This document shows, one piece after another, positions 26,169-32,892 of a stretch of 32,892 nt of DNA. The notes under the pieces are model-generated. The model was not told the origin of the DNA and searched no databases. It saw only the letters and a program-made list of their open reading frames with translations. Numbering within the stretch: position 1 is the stretch's first letter; every line of letters starts with the position of its first letter. The stretch lies in contig JAUWLP010000008.1 of assembly GCA_030613575.1 (NCBI GenBank), positions 1 to 32,892 on the forward strand. Direction: 5' to 3'. The position numbers and the translations under genes were made by a program. The DNA comes from Desulfobacteraceae bacterium (GTDB lineage: Bacteria; Desulfobacterota; Desulfobacteria; Desulfobacterales; UBA11574).

Positions 26169-27689
26169 TTAATATGCCTTTGCAAATACTACCCGCCCGC
26201 TGCTCGGTCCGCTGCAATAAATACACTCACCTTTTTCCGATGGGCCGGACAGAGGGATGCATCTAATAGTCACACTTAGATCTTCTTTTATTTTCGACTC
26301 GCAACGATCTTCCCCGCACCAGTGTGACAATGCGAATCCACCATGAATCTCAGGCTCTTCGGGGTTTTCCGGGGTGAAAAATTTATAAAATTCTTTTTTA
26401 TCGTCTATGGTTATGGTATGCTCTTTTCTGAACAACAGGGCACGCTCAAAAAGGGTTTGCTGTATTTCATCCAGGATATCTGTTATTTCCCCAACAAAAT
26501 GATCCCTTTTTACCGATGTTTTGTCTCTGTGCCCCTTATCTCTCCTTCCAACATATACAGAATTATCGGCAATGTCTCTGGGACCAATTTCAACCCGCAG
26601 CGGTATTCCTTTTTTAATCCATTCCCATCCCCTGGCGCCCCCGATATCTCGATCGTCAATTTCCACTTCAAGACGGCAGTGGTGATAAAATTTATCTTTC
26701 AGTTCTTTTGCCAGGCTTTCAACATACGTCATAACGTTTATCCTGTCCTCAGGTTTTCGGATTATGGGCATCAGAACCACATGTGAAGATGCAACCCTGG
26801 GCGGAAGAATGATACCATCATCATCACCATGGGTCATTATGAGTCCGCCGATAAGGCGGGTGGACGCTCCCCATGAAGTGGTCCAGGCATATTCCTCTTT
26901 TTCTATGGAAGACTGGAACTTTATTTCAGAAGCCCTGGCAAAATTCTGCCCCAAAAAGTGTGAGGTGCCGGCCTGGAGACCTTTTCTGTCCTGCATCATT
27001 GCTTCGATGCACAAGGTGTCTACTGCTCCGGGAAATCTTTCTGAGGCAGTCTTTCTTCCTTTGATTACCGGCATAGCAAGGTATTCTTCGGCAAGCCTGG
27101 CATAAACCTCGAGCATCATTTGAGTACGTTCAACGGCTTCTTCTGCTGTGGCATGGACCGTATGTCCTTCTTGCCACAGAAATTCACTGGTCCGTAAAAA
27201 TACACGGGTTCGCATCTCCCATCTGACAACATTTGCCCACTGGTTTATAAGTAGAGGAAGATCGCGATAACTTGAAACCCACTTGGAAAATGAATCTCCA
27301 ATTATGGTTTCAGAAGTAGGTCGTATAATTAAAGGCTCATTGAGCATTCCTGCGGGTTCTAGACCACCGTTAGATTTTTTTTCAAGTCTGTGGTGTGTAA
27401 CAACGGCACATTCCTTTGCAAATCCTTCCACATGTTCAGCCTCTTTTTCAAGAAAAGAAAGCGGAATAAAAAGAGGGAAATACGCATTTTTAACACCTGT
27501 CTCCTTGAACATATCATTGAGTACGCGCATTATATTTTCCCAGAGAGCATACCCCCAGGGTTTTATCACCATGCATCCTCTCACGGGTGATTGGTCTGCC
27601 GTTTTGGACGCCTTGACCACCTGCTGGTACCATTCAGGATAATTTTCAGCTCGAGTAGGTGTTATCGCAGTTTTGTTTTTTCCCCCCAT
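26169..27689 (-). CDS. proS: Prolyl-tRNA synthetase, archaeal/eukaryotic type
   Basis: This 506-residue class II synthetase charges tRNA-Pro. It starts with the PTRAENYPEWYQQVV block and has the catalytic segments RPTSETIIGDSFSKW and RTSEFLWQEGHTVHAT, lacks the editing insertion of bacterial ProRS, and ends in a zinc-like domain (SHWCGEDRCESK ... GECIYCSG) closing with FAKAY. The terminal tyrosine is typical of the archaeal/eukaryotic form. AGGA in the ispG stop region gives a ribosome site seven bases from the ATG. It lies nine bases after ispG. In many bacteria ispG neighbours the bacterial-type proS, so this looks like replacement in place, an inference. Confidence 0.95.
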   Translation of the reverse strand: MGGKNKTAITPTRAENYPEWYQQVVKASKTADQSPVRGCMVIKPWGYALWENIMRVLNDMFKETGVKNAYFPLFIPLSFLEKEAEHVEGFAKECAVVTHHRLEKKSNGGLEPAGMLNEPLIIRPTSETIIGDSFSKWVSSYRDLPLLINQWANVVRWEMRTRVFLRTSEFLWQEGHTVHATAEEAVERTQMMLEVYARLAEEYLAMPVIKGRKTASERFPGAVDTLCIEAMMQDRKGLQAGTSHFLGQNFARASEIKFQSSIEKEEYAWTTSWGASTRLIGGLIMTHGDDDGIILPPRVASSHVVLMPIIRKPEDRINVMTYVESLAKELKDKFYHHCRLEVEIDDRDIGGARGWEWIKKGIPLRVEIGPRDIADNSVYVGRRDKGHRDKTSVKRDHFVGEITDILDEIQQTLFERALLFRKEHTITIDDKKEFYKFFTPENPEEPEIHGGFALSHWCGEDRCESKIKEDLSVTIRCIPLSGPSEKGECIYCSGPSSGRVVFAKAY

Positions 27690-27698
27690 TTTGAGTTC

Positions 27699-28769
27699 CT
27701 ATAATTCATTAAATTTTTCAACTTCAGCCAGTAAAACCTCGACAAGTTTTTCTTCAGGAAACTTTTTTATCACCTTTCCCTTCTTGAAAAGAATCCCTGT
27801 GCCATCACCGCCGGCAATACCGATATCAGCCTCCTTGGCTTCTCCCGGTCCGTTCACCACGCAGCCCATGATGGCAAGTTTAATCGGCAAGGGGTTTAAT
27901 AGTAACGCCTTTTCAATACGTTCCACAATATTAAAAAGATCGATTTTACAGCGTCCGCAGGTCGGGCATGATATAATGTCGGGGCCATGCTGTCGGATAT
28001 CGAGTGCTTTCAGGATTTCATATCCAACCCTGACCTCTTCAACCGGATCCCGTGTTAAAGAGACACGGATCGTATCTCCAATACCTTCTGAAAGAAGCAT
28101 TCCTATGCCAAGGGACGACTTGACGATTCCGGAATAAAGCCCCCCTGCCTCTGTTACACCCACATGAAGCGGGAGATCGGTTTTTGAGGAAAGGAGCCTG
28201 TAAGCATCTACGGTACGATGCACATCAGAGGCCTTAATCGAGATTTTTATATTGTGAAAATCGAATGACTTTATTAAATCAATATGCCGCAGGGCACTTT
28301 CAACCATGGCTTCTGCGCTTGCCCCATTATATTTCTTCAGGATATCTTTTTCAAGGGAGCCCGAATTAACCCCTATTCTAATAGGGATATTAAAAGTCTT
28401 TGCGCAGTCAACAACCGCTTTTACTTTTTTATCACTACCGATATTACCGGGATTTAGCCTCAGCCCGTCAGCACCTCTCCTTGCTGCGGTTATGGCCAGA
28501 CGGTAATCAAAATGTATGTCAGCTATAATCGGAATAGAAACCTTTTCCTTTATTGAAGAAATTGCCTCAGCCGCCTCCGGGTCGGGCACGGCCACCCTTA
28601 CAATTTCACATCCGGCCGCTTCCAGGCGCTGAATTTGTGAAACAGTGGCCGGAACATCTTGAGTAAATGTATTTGTCATGGACTGAACCACAACAGGAGC
28701 ATTGCCGCCCACCTTTACATTTCCAACCTTAATTTGACCCGTATTTTTGCGTTTAATAAAAAAGGACAT
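27699..28769 (-). CDS. ispG: 4-hydroxy-3-methylbut-2-enyl-diphosphate synthase
   Basis: IspG (GcpE) makes HMBPP from methylerythritol cyclodiphosphate in isoprenoid synthesis, using a [4Fe-4S] cluster. The 356-residue protein has the TIM-barrel start VVVQSMTNTFTQD, the ADIHFDYRLA strand, LRLNPGNIG, and the cluster ligands C268-x2-C271 (ISCPTCGRC) and C303 with E310 (GCVVNGPGEA). The set is complete and lacks the plant-type insertion. It appears to be the first gene of ispG-proS-rel. GAGG lies about ten bases before the start. Confidence 0.97.
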   Translation of the reverse strand: MSFFIKRKNTGQIKVGNVKVGGNAPVVVQSMTNTFTQDVPATVSQIQRLEAAGCEIVRVAVPDPEAAEAISSIKEKVSIPIIADIHFDYRLAITAARRGADGLRLNPGNIGSDKKVKAVVDCAKTFNIPIRIGVNSGSLEKDILKKYNGASAEAMVESALRHIDLIKSFDFHNIKISIKASDVHRTVDAYRLLSSKTDLPLHVGVTEAGGLYSGIVKSSLGIGMLLSEGIGDTIRVSLTRDPVEEVRVGYEILKALDIRQHGPDIISCPTCGRCKIDLFNIVERIEKALLLNPLPIKLAIMGCVVNGPGEAKEADIGIAGGDGTGILFKKGKVIKKFPEEKLVEVLLAEVEKFNEL

Positions 28770-28890
28770 GATGGAAGCCTCAAGAATATGAAGTTTTTTT
28801 ATTTCCGTAAATAATTAAAATAACAGACAGCTTATTTAAGTTCAAGAAAAATACAAATTTTGTGTTTGATGAATTCGTAATATGTTATTT

Positions 28891-29001
28891 TTTGGCTTTT
28901 TGCGAGACCATTGTATTTGTCTTGTAAAAAATTTGGCGGCATCATAATTTAAAAAAAGTCAAAATTGACGGTCTAAATCGGACTTTTTACGAGATCATCA
29001 A
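28891..29001. repeat. Hairpin repeat family B, degenerate arms
   Basis: TTTGGCTTTTTGCGAGACCA (28891-28910) and CGGACTTTTTACGAGATCAT (28979-28998) are direct copies of the right arm of the element at 26040-26164. The block 28968-29001 matches the complement of 26015-26048 at most positions. Together they look like a decayed or rearranged copy. It lies just before the small duplicated gene. Confidence 0.6.
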
Positions 29002-29021
29002 TATTATGAAAGGAGCAACAT

Positions 29022-29456
29022 ATGAATCTTCACAAAGACAAACAATTTGCACAAAAGCACGGTCCGGATGCGAAACCGGATATTTTAATTAAAAATGAAA
29101 TTATAAACAGGGCGAAAGAGAATAAAATCCCCTGTGCTGTGGCATTTGAAATCGCAAAGGAGCTGCAGGTATCAGAAGATGCGGTTGGTATGACCGTTGA
29201 TCTGATTAATTACAGGCTGGTAAAATGCCAGCTGGGATTGTTTGGGTATCAGCCAAAAAAAAAGATTGTAAAGCCTCAAAATAAGGTAAGTGAGGATTTA
29301 AAAGATGCCATTTCTGATGCGCTGGTCCAGGGGAGACTTTCTTGCAAGAGTGCATTGGATATCGCATCCCGTTTTAAAGTTCACAAAATGAAAGTCAGCG
29401 GGGCCTGCGAAACCATGGGTGTCAAGATAAAACACTGCCAGCTTGGAGCGTTTTAG
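29022..29456 (+). CDS. Small protein of two tandem C-x30-C / CQLG units
   Basis: This 144-residue protein is not one I can name. It contains two copies of one unit (about residues 22-74 and 90-144). Each has a helical stretch, a cysteine (C38, C108), an [ED]IA helix ending in V, and the terminal motif CQLG-x-F (C69, C139). The cysteine spacing is identical, 31 residues from first to second cysteine in both copies. Each unit looks like a helix-turn-helix with a short wing; the paired cysteines could bind metal or form a redox pair. A strong AAAGGAG precedes the ATG. Function is unknown; a DNA-binding or metal-sensing role is only a suggestion. Confidence 0.82.
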   Translation: MNLHKDKQFAQKHGPDAKPDILIKNEIINRAKENKIPCAVAFEIAKELQVSEDAVGMTVDLINYRLVKCQLGLFGYQPKKKIVKPQNKVSEDLKDAISDALVQGRLSCKSALDIASRFKVHKMKVSGACETMGVKIKHCQLGAF

Positions 29457-29642
29457 CTGGGCCTTCAAATTCCCAAACCTTGACGGATTTGGCTTTTAAA
29501 TCCATCACGTTTTTAGAAGGGCGAACCAGGGTCGTTGTCACAACCAGCAGGGTTTAGTATTATTAAGTAGGAAAATCATAAGGTTCAAGCTTCAAAACCG
29601 TGCACATAAGCAAATAAAGGATCAATATTTTAAAAATTATCC

Positions 29643-29671
29643 TTGCCTAAATGCACCATGTCAAGTATATT
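29643..29671 (+). promoter_or_regulatory. Promoter of the abiE operon
   Basis: TTGCCT (29643-29648), a 17-base spacer and TATATT (29666-29671) lie 33 bases before the antitoxin ATG. The start site would fall inside or beside the inverted repeat at 29672-29693. Confidence 0.55.
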
Positions 29672-29693
29672 TAATTAACAAAAATGTTAATTA
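29672..29693. promoter_or_regulatory. Candidate AbiEi operator (inverted repeat)
   Basis: TAATTAAC and GTTAATTA are perfect 8-base inverted arms separated by six bases (29672-29679 and 29686-29693), immediately after the -10 box. In the characterised abiE system the antitoxin represses its own promoter through inverted repeats, so this is the obvious operator candidate. It could alternatively be a 5' hairpin of the transcript. Confidence 0.5.
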
Positions 29694-29703
29694 GGCGTGC
29701 CTG

Positions 29704-30297
29704 ATGAAATACTTTCAATTGCGAGATATAAAAAAACTGTATTTTGGTTATGAAGATATTGCACGGATACTGGGCATTTCACAAAACTCTGCCAAAATAA
29801 CGGCACATCGTTATGTAAAGCAGGGAATGCTAATCCGGGTGAAACGCAATATTTACATTCTTAAAGAAAGATGGACGAGTTTTGACCGCGAACAGAAATT
29901 TGCCATCGCAAATATTTTTCAGGTTCCGTCCTACATTTCTCTTATGACCGCTCTGGATTACTATGAAATAACAACTCAAATACAGCGTGATTTTATCGAA
30001 TCCGTCGTGATTAAACGGACGATAAGAAAAGAAATTGATCATACCGTTCTTAACTATACAAAAATCAACGCCGACGTGTATTGGGGATTTCTGAAACACC
30101 AGGGGTTTTTTGTCGCGGAACCTGAAAAGGCTTTTCTGGATGGTGTCTATTTGATGTCTTTCGGACGGTATAAATTGGATATGCCCTCTATTGATTTTAA
30201 TAAATTGGATATGGAAAAAATCGAGCGCATGGCACAGTCGTTGCCTTTAAAAACCCAAAATTTTTTAAACAAATATGAATATTTTCGAAAAACATGA
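29704..30297 (+). CDS. abiEi: AbiEi-type antitoxin, autoregulator
   Basis: This 197-residue protein is of the AbiEi antitoxin family of type IV toxin-antitoxin systems. The N-terminal 55 residues form a winged helix (EDIARILGISQNSAKITAHRYVKQGMLIRVKRNIYIL). The C-terminal region, with SYISLMTALDYYEI and EPEKAFLDGVYL, is characteristic of AbiEi relatives. Family members repress their own operon and counter the toxin without binding it. A promoter and inverted repeat lie directly upstream. The gene overlaps the toxin gene by 23 bases. The ATG at 29704 has only a weak AGG upstream. Confidence 0.88.
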   Translation: MKYFQLRDIKKLYFGYEDIARILGISQNSAKITAHRYVKQGMLIRVKRNIYILKERWTSFDREQKFAIANIFQVPSYISLMTALDYYEITTQIQRDFIESVVIKRTIRKEIDHTVLNYTKINADVYWGFLKHQGFFVAEPEKAFLDGVYLMSFGRYKLDMPSIDFNKLDMEKIERMAQSLPLKTQNFLNKYEYFRKT

Positions 30298-30940
30298 AAT
30301 TTTTGAGATCGAGGTCCTGGAAAAACTGAAAAATGCACGTTTGCTGGATTCACTCGTTTTCGGCGGCGGTACGATGCTCAGGCTTTGCCACGAACTCAAA
30401 CGCTATTCGGTCGACCTGGATTTCTGGCGGATTAAAGACACGGCTGAAACCACCCTTTTCGATAAAATTAAAGATGTCCTGCAACAGAATTATGACATAA
30501 CAGATGCGCAAATGAAGCATTTTACAGTTTTGCTTGAAATCCGTTCAGGGTATTTCCCAAAGCGACTGAAAATTGAAATCAGAAAAGAAATAAGGGATTG
30601 GGATTTTCAGGAAAAGATCGCCTACTCGAGGTTCAGTACGAAACAGGTTGTTTTAAAAGCGCACACGCTCGAACAAACGATGAAAAATAAAATCGCTGCA
30701 TTATTGGAAAGAGTTGAGATCCGTGACGGGTTTGATATTGAATTCCTGTTGCGGCAAGGTATTCCGCTGCCAAACCTTTCTAACGCAGATAAGACGAAAA
30801 TGATTGCCAAATTGGACAGTTTCAAAAAGAATGACTTTAAAGTAAAACTCGGTTCTATTTTAGAAAGCGATATTCGGGCCTATTACATTGAGAATCAATT
30901 TAATTATCTCAGGCAGAAACTTGCGTCATTTGAAACATAG
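30275..30940 (+). CDS. abiEii: AbiEii-type nucleotidyltransferase toxin
   Basis: This 221-residue toxin of the AbiEii/AbiGii family has the nucleotidyltransferase motif GGGT (30-33) followed by RYSVDLDF (S45, D47, D49). Downstream, KNKIAALLERVEIRDGFDIEFLL carries the conserved Lys and Arg-Asp elements of the family. Related toxins inhibit growth by adding nucleotides to tRNA or by GTP-dependent action, and some abiE loci block phage. All motifs are intact, so the toxin is probably active. The start overlaps the antitoxin end by 23 bases and has no good Shine-Dalgarno of its own, which suggests coupled translation. Confidence 0.88.
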   Translation: MNIFEKHEIFEIEVLEKLKNARLLDSLVFGGGTMLRLCHELKRYSVDLDFWRIKDTAETTLFDKIKDVLQQNYDITDAQMKHFTVLLEIRSGYFPKRLKIEIRKEIRDWDFQEKIAYSRFSTKQVVLKAHTLEQTMKNKIAALLERVEIRDGFDIEFLLRQGIPLPNLSNADKTKMIAKLDSFKKNDFKVKLGSILESDIRAYYIENQFNYLRQKLASFET

Positions 30941-31092
30941 CTTCATAAATGGATTTCATGTTAAATTATTTTAAAGAAATTCTTCTCAAATACATTCTGT
31001 AGTGAATGCAAAAACAGCAGTTAGATTTTCTTTTGATAGTCTCGGATAATTTTCAATTGAAATTTTGAGATTGATTTCAAATCTGGAGCATT

Positions 31093-31524
31093 ATGGGTGT
31101 AGGTCTTCGAATCTTTATTGTTAATGATGATAATTCTTTGGAGCGTCTTTCGCTGAAAAAGTATGAAAGGTTGATGAAACGTGACCCAGATATATCCTTC
31201 CCACAATATGCCGGCAAGCGTGTGCGATATGCTGAGGTGGCGATTGAATTTGAAAATCGAAAGCTAGTAGAAATCATACGCATGTAATATTTCATTATGC
31301 ACTTCGATTCTAAAGGACGGATTGATATCTCTAAGCAAGACAACGCCAGAAGTTTAGGCGTGAATATGACGCCCCCTCTTCATGTTGAAAGTGATCCTGT
31401 GGTCATTGATGCCCAACACCACTTTGCTAAAAAACGTTTTGACCATCAACATAGATGGAAGCCTTCACCAAAAATAGAGATGGCAATTTTAAAGTCCATC
31501 TTTAAAAACAAAGCCATGATCTAA
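31093..31524 (+). pseudogene. Conserved-looking small gene split by one in-frame TAA
   Basis: The reading frame starts at ATG 31093 (GGAG five bases upstream) and meets TAA at 31285-31287 after 64 codons. It then continues in the same frame for another 78 codons to 31524. The first part begins MGVGLRIFIVNDDNSLERLS and the second contains MHFDSKGRID and HHFAKKRFDHQHRWKPSP. Both halves look protein-like, and together they would make one 143-residue protein. TAA differs from CAA (Gln) by one transition. I remember similar small proteins from other anaerobes reading through this point, but could not check. Options are a recent pseudogene, a sequencing error, read-through, or two separate genes. 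Function is unknown. Confidence 0.65.
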
Positions 31525-31863
31525 TCATGTAAGGTTTTGATTTACAAAAGTAATCTTCAATGATATTGGATTTATGCTCATGCAAGGTTTAAGCACGGAA
31601 CCTTGACCGGAAAACCGAAATTAGGGGAAAGTGACAAACACAAGATGTAGGGTCGGAGGCAAACCTGGACTATGCAATAATTTTTAACAAGAGCGATCGA
31701 TATCTGAATAGTATCACAACCTATTGACATTGCAGAATATTCCATGTATTGGCAAGGTATCTGGAATCGAGCTGTGCTTAGTCTGACCTCAATATTGTGA
31801 CTAAATCCCTTTCTGATATAGTGGGAATTGACATTTTCAATCTGCACCTGGCCTCAAATTGAT
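31525..31863. other. Spacer with no recognisable gene
   Basis: AT-rich DNA after the split gene. A minus-strand frame here (31578-31847) has a biased composition and no ribosome site and is not considered coding. No repeat of the families seen elsewhere was found. Confidence 0.5.
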
Positions 31864-31891
31864 TTGACTGCGCACTGTGACAAGCTATATT
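31864..31891 (+). promoter_or_regulatory. Promoter of the csp leader
   Basis: TTGACT (31864-31869), a 16-base spacer and TATATT (31886-31891). A second, weaker pair (TTGACC 31890-31895, TATATA 31915-31920, 19-base spacing) overlaps it. The start site would lie near 31898, about 215 bases before the csp ATG. Confidence 0.55.
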
Positions 31892-32004
31892 GACCTAAGG
31901 TTATGTTTTAAAGGTATATATATTTTATATTATCAATTTCTTTAAAAAAAATAATTAGCTTGCTTTCGGCACAAAGGGTGTTATTATTATTTTATTCAAC
32001 AAGG

Positions 32005-32035
32005 CCTCACCTTCAATTGGTGGGGTGGTTTTTTT
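32005..32035 (+). terminator. Intrinsic terminator inside the csp leader
   Basis: CCTCACC (32005-32011), a 7-base loop and GGTGGGG (32019-32025) form a 7-bp stem with one G-U pair, followed by TGG and seven T's (32029-32035). It lies 80 bases before the csp ATG on the csp strand and has no gene close upstream to terminate. It may end a small RNA or attenuate csp. Confidence 0.65.
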
Positions 32036-32062
32036 CTGAAGGAACAGTTCATTTTTTTAATG

Positions 32063-32112
32063 TGGCATCCTCCAGTTTAAGATTTTGAAAATTTTTTGAA
32101 AGGAGGATGTTA
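32063..32112 (+). promoter_or_regulatory. Shine-Dalgarno-sequestering stem of csp
   Basis: TGGCATCCTCC (32063-32073) can pair with GGAGGATGTTA (32102-32112), eight Watson-Crick pairs extended by two G-U and one U-A. The whole Shine-Dalgarno would be closed in the stem, with a 28-base AT-rich loop. The ATG follows at 32115. Confidence 0.6.
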
Positions 32113-32114
32113 TC

Positions 32115-32315
32115 ATGACCAATGGAACTGTTAAGTGGTTTAATGACCATAAAGGGTTCGGATTCATTGAGCAGGAAGACGGAGCGGATGTGTTTGTTCA
32201 TCATTCTGCAATCAATGCAGACGGGTTTAAATCCCTCAATGAAGGCGACCGAGTTTCCTTTGACATAGAGCAAGGACAAAAAGGTCCTGCTGCTGCAAAT
32301 GTCACTGTGATTTAA
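32115..32315 (+). CDS. csp: Cold-shock domain protein
   Basis: This 66-residue single cold-shock domain is an RNA/DNA chaperone. It has RNP1 KGFGFIEQ and RNP2 DVFVHHSAI, and the start [18 protein letters not shown] is canonical. AAGGAGGATG lies five bases upstream. It has a leader of roughly 215 bases with an internal terminator and a stem hiding the ribosome site, in the style of regulated csp mRNAs. A strong terminator follows. The next gene encodes a small basic protein often found with csp genes. Confidence 0.96.
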   Translation: MTNGTVKWFNDHKGFGFIEQEDGADVFVHHSAINADGFKSLNEGDRVSFDIEQGQKGPAAANVTVI

Positions 32316-32330
32316 CCTTATGTTCTGAGT

Positions 32331-32371
32331 AAAAAGGGCATTCCTTCTAATATTGAGGGGATGCCCTTTTG
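32331..32371 (+). terminator. Intrinsic terminator after csp
   Basis: AAAAGGGCAT (32332-32341) pairs with ATGCCCTTTT (32361-32370), extended by TCC/GGG. The T-run on the distal arm gives a classic rho-independent structure that could work in both directions. Confidence 0.8.
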
Positions 32372-32491
32372 TTTGGTTTGAATTAGTACTAGCCCTCTCT
32401 GTCATTACAAGATCTTAAACCCTAAAAAAATCCTGGCCAAATCCCTTTTCTTTTCATCACTATCAAGAATAACGGCCTCCGAGGTGACAGT

Positions 32492-32743
32492 ATGGCGAAA
32501 TCACGTGATTCATTTAAAAAGCGTAATAAAGAATTAGCAAGAAAAGAAAAGAGGGATCAAAAAAGACAACGAAAACTGGATAAAAAGACTATAATAGCCG
32601 AAGAGACTCCAAATCAGTCCCAGAATGAAGGAGAGAATCTTTGGGGAGTCTGTGAACATATCCTGATAGGGAGTGCCAGGCAAATACTGCTGAGACGAGA
32701 CAAGGTAGCCTTATGTGTTAGCGGCGCCGTGAAAACGTCATAG
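32492..32743 (+). CDS. Csp-linked basic protein, C-terminus probably replaced
   Basis: The N-terminus MAKSRDSFKKRNKELARKEK and the following Lys/Arg-rich helix resemble small basic proteins commonly encoded beside cold-shock genes. GAGGTGA lies upstream of the ATG. From about residue 54 (codon at 32651) the sequence changes style, becoming cysteine- and leucine-containing. It coincides with DNA that looks like the end of an IS21-type element. The natural C-terminus, usually acidic and lower in hydrophobics, therefore appears to have been lost. The product may still be made, since the basic half is intact. Confidence 0.5.
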   Translation: MAKSRDSFKKRNKELARKEKRDQKRQRKLDKKTIIAEETPNQSQNEGENLWGVCEHILIGSARQILLRRDKVALCVSGAVKTS

Positions 32744-32892
32744 AAGTGGCGGTTTAAAAATGTGGCTTTTCTGGGCCTATAAAAGTAGGCCGCCGGAGAC
32801 ATTCCATCCCCGGCAACCAATCAACAAAGCATCAGTCCTCGATAACTTCTTTCATCCGATAGCTTTTTCCCTCGATGACAACCGTTTCAGTG
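32651..32892 (-). mobile_element. End of an IS21-like insertion sequence, truncated by the window
   Basis: The minus strand ends an IstB-like reading frame at 32832, followed by GC-rich blocks that repeat in the manner of IS21 right ends: GGCCTACTTTTATAGGCC (32774-32791) and, just after it on that strand, GCCACATTTTTAAACCGCCAC-type words. The outer boundary is uncertain. TGTGAACATA at 32651 is a candidate end, because IS21 elements begin with TG, and it matches where the csp-linked gene changes composition. Confidence 0.5.
32832..32892 (-). CDS. IstB-like ATPase, C-terminal fragment (partial)
   Basis: Nineteen codons before a TGA read TETVVIEGKSYRMKEVIED. The I-x-G-x-SYR-[ML]-K pattern is the usual C-terminal end of IstB helper ATPases of IS21 elements. 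The gene continues beyond the window. The call rests on this short motif and on the terminal repeats beside it. Confidence 0.45.
   Translation of the reverse strand, partial: TETVVIEGKSYRMKEVIED

Noticed and set aside
31578-31847. Minus-strand 89-codon frame in the spacer before csp
   Set aside because: No ribosome site, odd composition, and it lies opposite the region leading into the csp promoter. No family resemblance.
32640-32830. Structured GC-rich stretch considered as a riboswitch or other RNA
   Set aside because: The hairpins did not match tmRNA, SRP, RNase P, cobalamin or molybdenum cofactor RNA landmarks I know. The IS21 end explains the repeated words better.
1-32892. CRISPR array or tRNA gene
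   Set aside because: No regularly spaced direct repeats with spacers, and no T-loop/acceptor combination, were seen while reading both strands.

Overview
The window looks like a chromosomal segment of an anaerobic Desulfobacterota bacterium, most likely near Desulfobacterales. The grounds are a tungsten/molybdenum aldehyde:ferredoxin oxidoreductase, an archaeal/eukaryotic-type prolyl-tRNA synthetase, a DUF3786-like protein, the precorrin-2 dehydrogenase / CcsA-like / HemA cluster, and families of short hairpin repeats in the spacers. The assignment rests on protein style and gene order, not on a search.

Layout. 1-4743: a small basic winged-helix-like protein, a PreP-type M16C metalloprotease and methylthioribose-1-phosphate isomerase (mtnA). 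4735-6110 (minus): a ParA ATPase without ParB, followed by a small charged partner. 6491-8227: an orphan aldehyde ferredoxin oxidoreductase with a good upstream promoter. 8401-9756 (minus): a GT4 glycosyltransferase. 10402-13283: der and rarA. 13601-17379: precorrin-2 dehydrogenase/ferrochelatase, a CcsA/HemX-like membrane protein, hemA and fabD (tetrapyrrole start plus fatty-acid initiation). 17523-20600: dksA, a PHP-domain phosphoesterase, rnc and an Elp3-like radical SAM protein. 20654-21256 (minus): a DUF3786-like protein. 21513-23733: trxA, trxB, bamD, rpmB. 23858-28769 (minus): ispG, proS and a bifunctional (p)ppGpp synthetase/hydrolase, apparently one transcription unit with a MITE-like hairpin between proS and rel. 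DksA and Rel are the two halves of a stringent response, about 6 kb apart.

The right end, from 28.8 kb, is accessory. It holds a small protein built of two copies of one cysteine-containing unit, an AbiEi/AbiEii type IV toxin-antitoxin pair with an inverted-repeat operator candidate, a conserved-looking small gene split by one in-frame TAA, and a cold-shock gene. The cold-shock gene has a long leader containing an intrinsic terminator and a stem that would hide its Shine-Dalgarno. A csp-linked basic protein follows, whose C-terminus seems to be overwritten by the end of an IS21-like element running off the window.

Most of the window is ordinary housekeeping. The observations most worth following are the csp leader, the stop-split gene, the duplicated C-x30-C / CQLG protein, the ParA plus small-partner pair, the abiE operator and the hairpin repeats. 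One hairpin family occurs twice, both times exactly between convergent genes. No tRNA, rRNA or CRISPR array was recognised.
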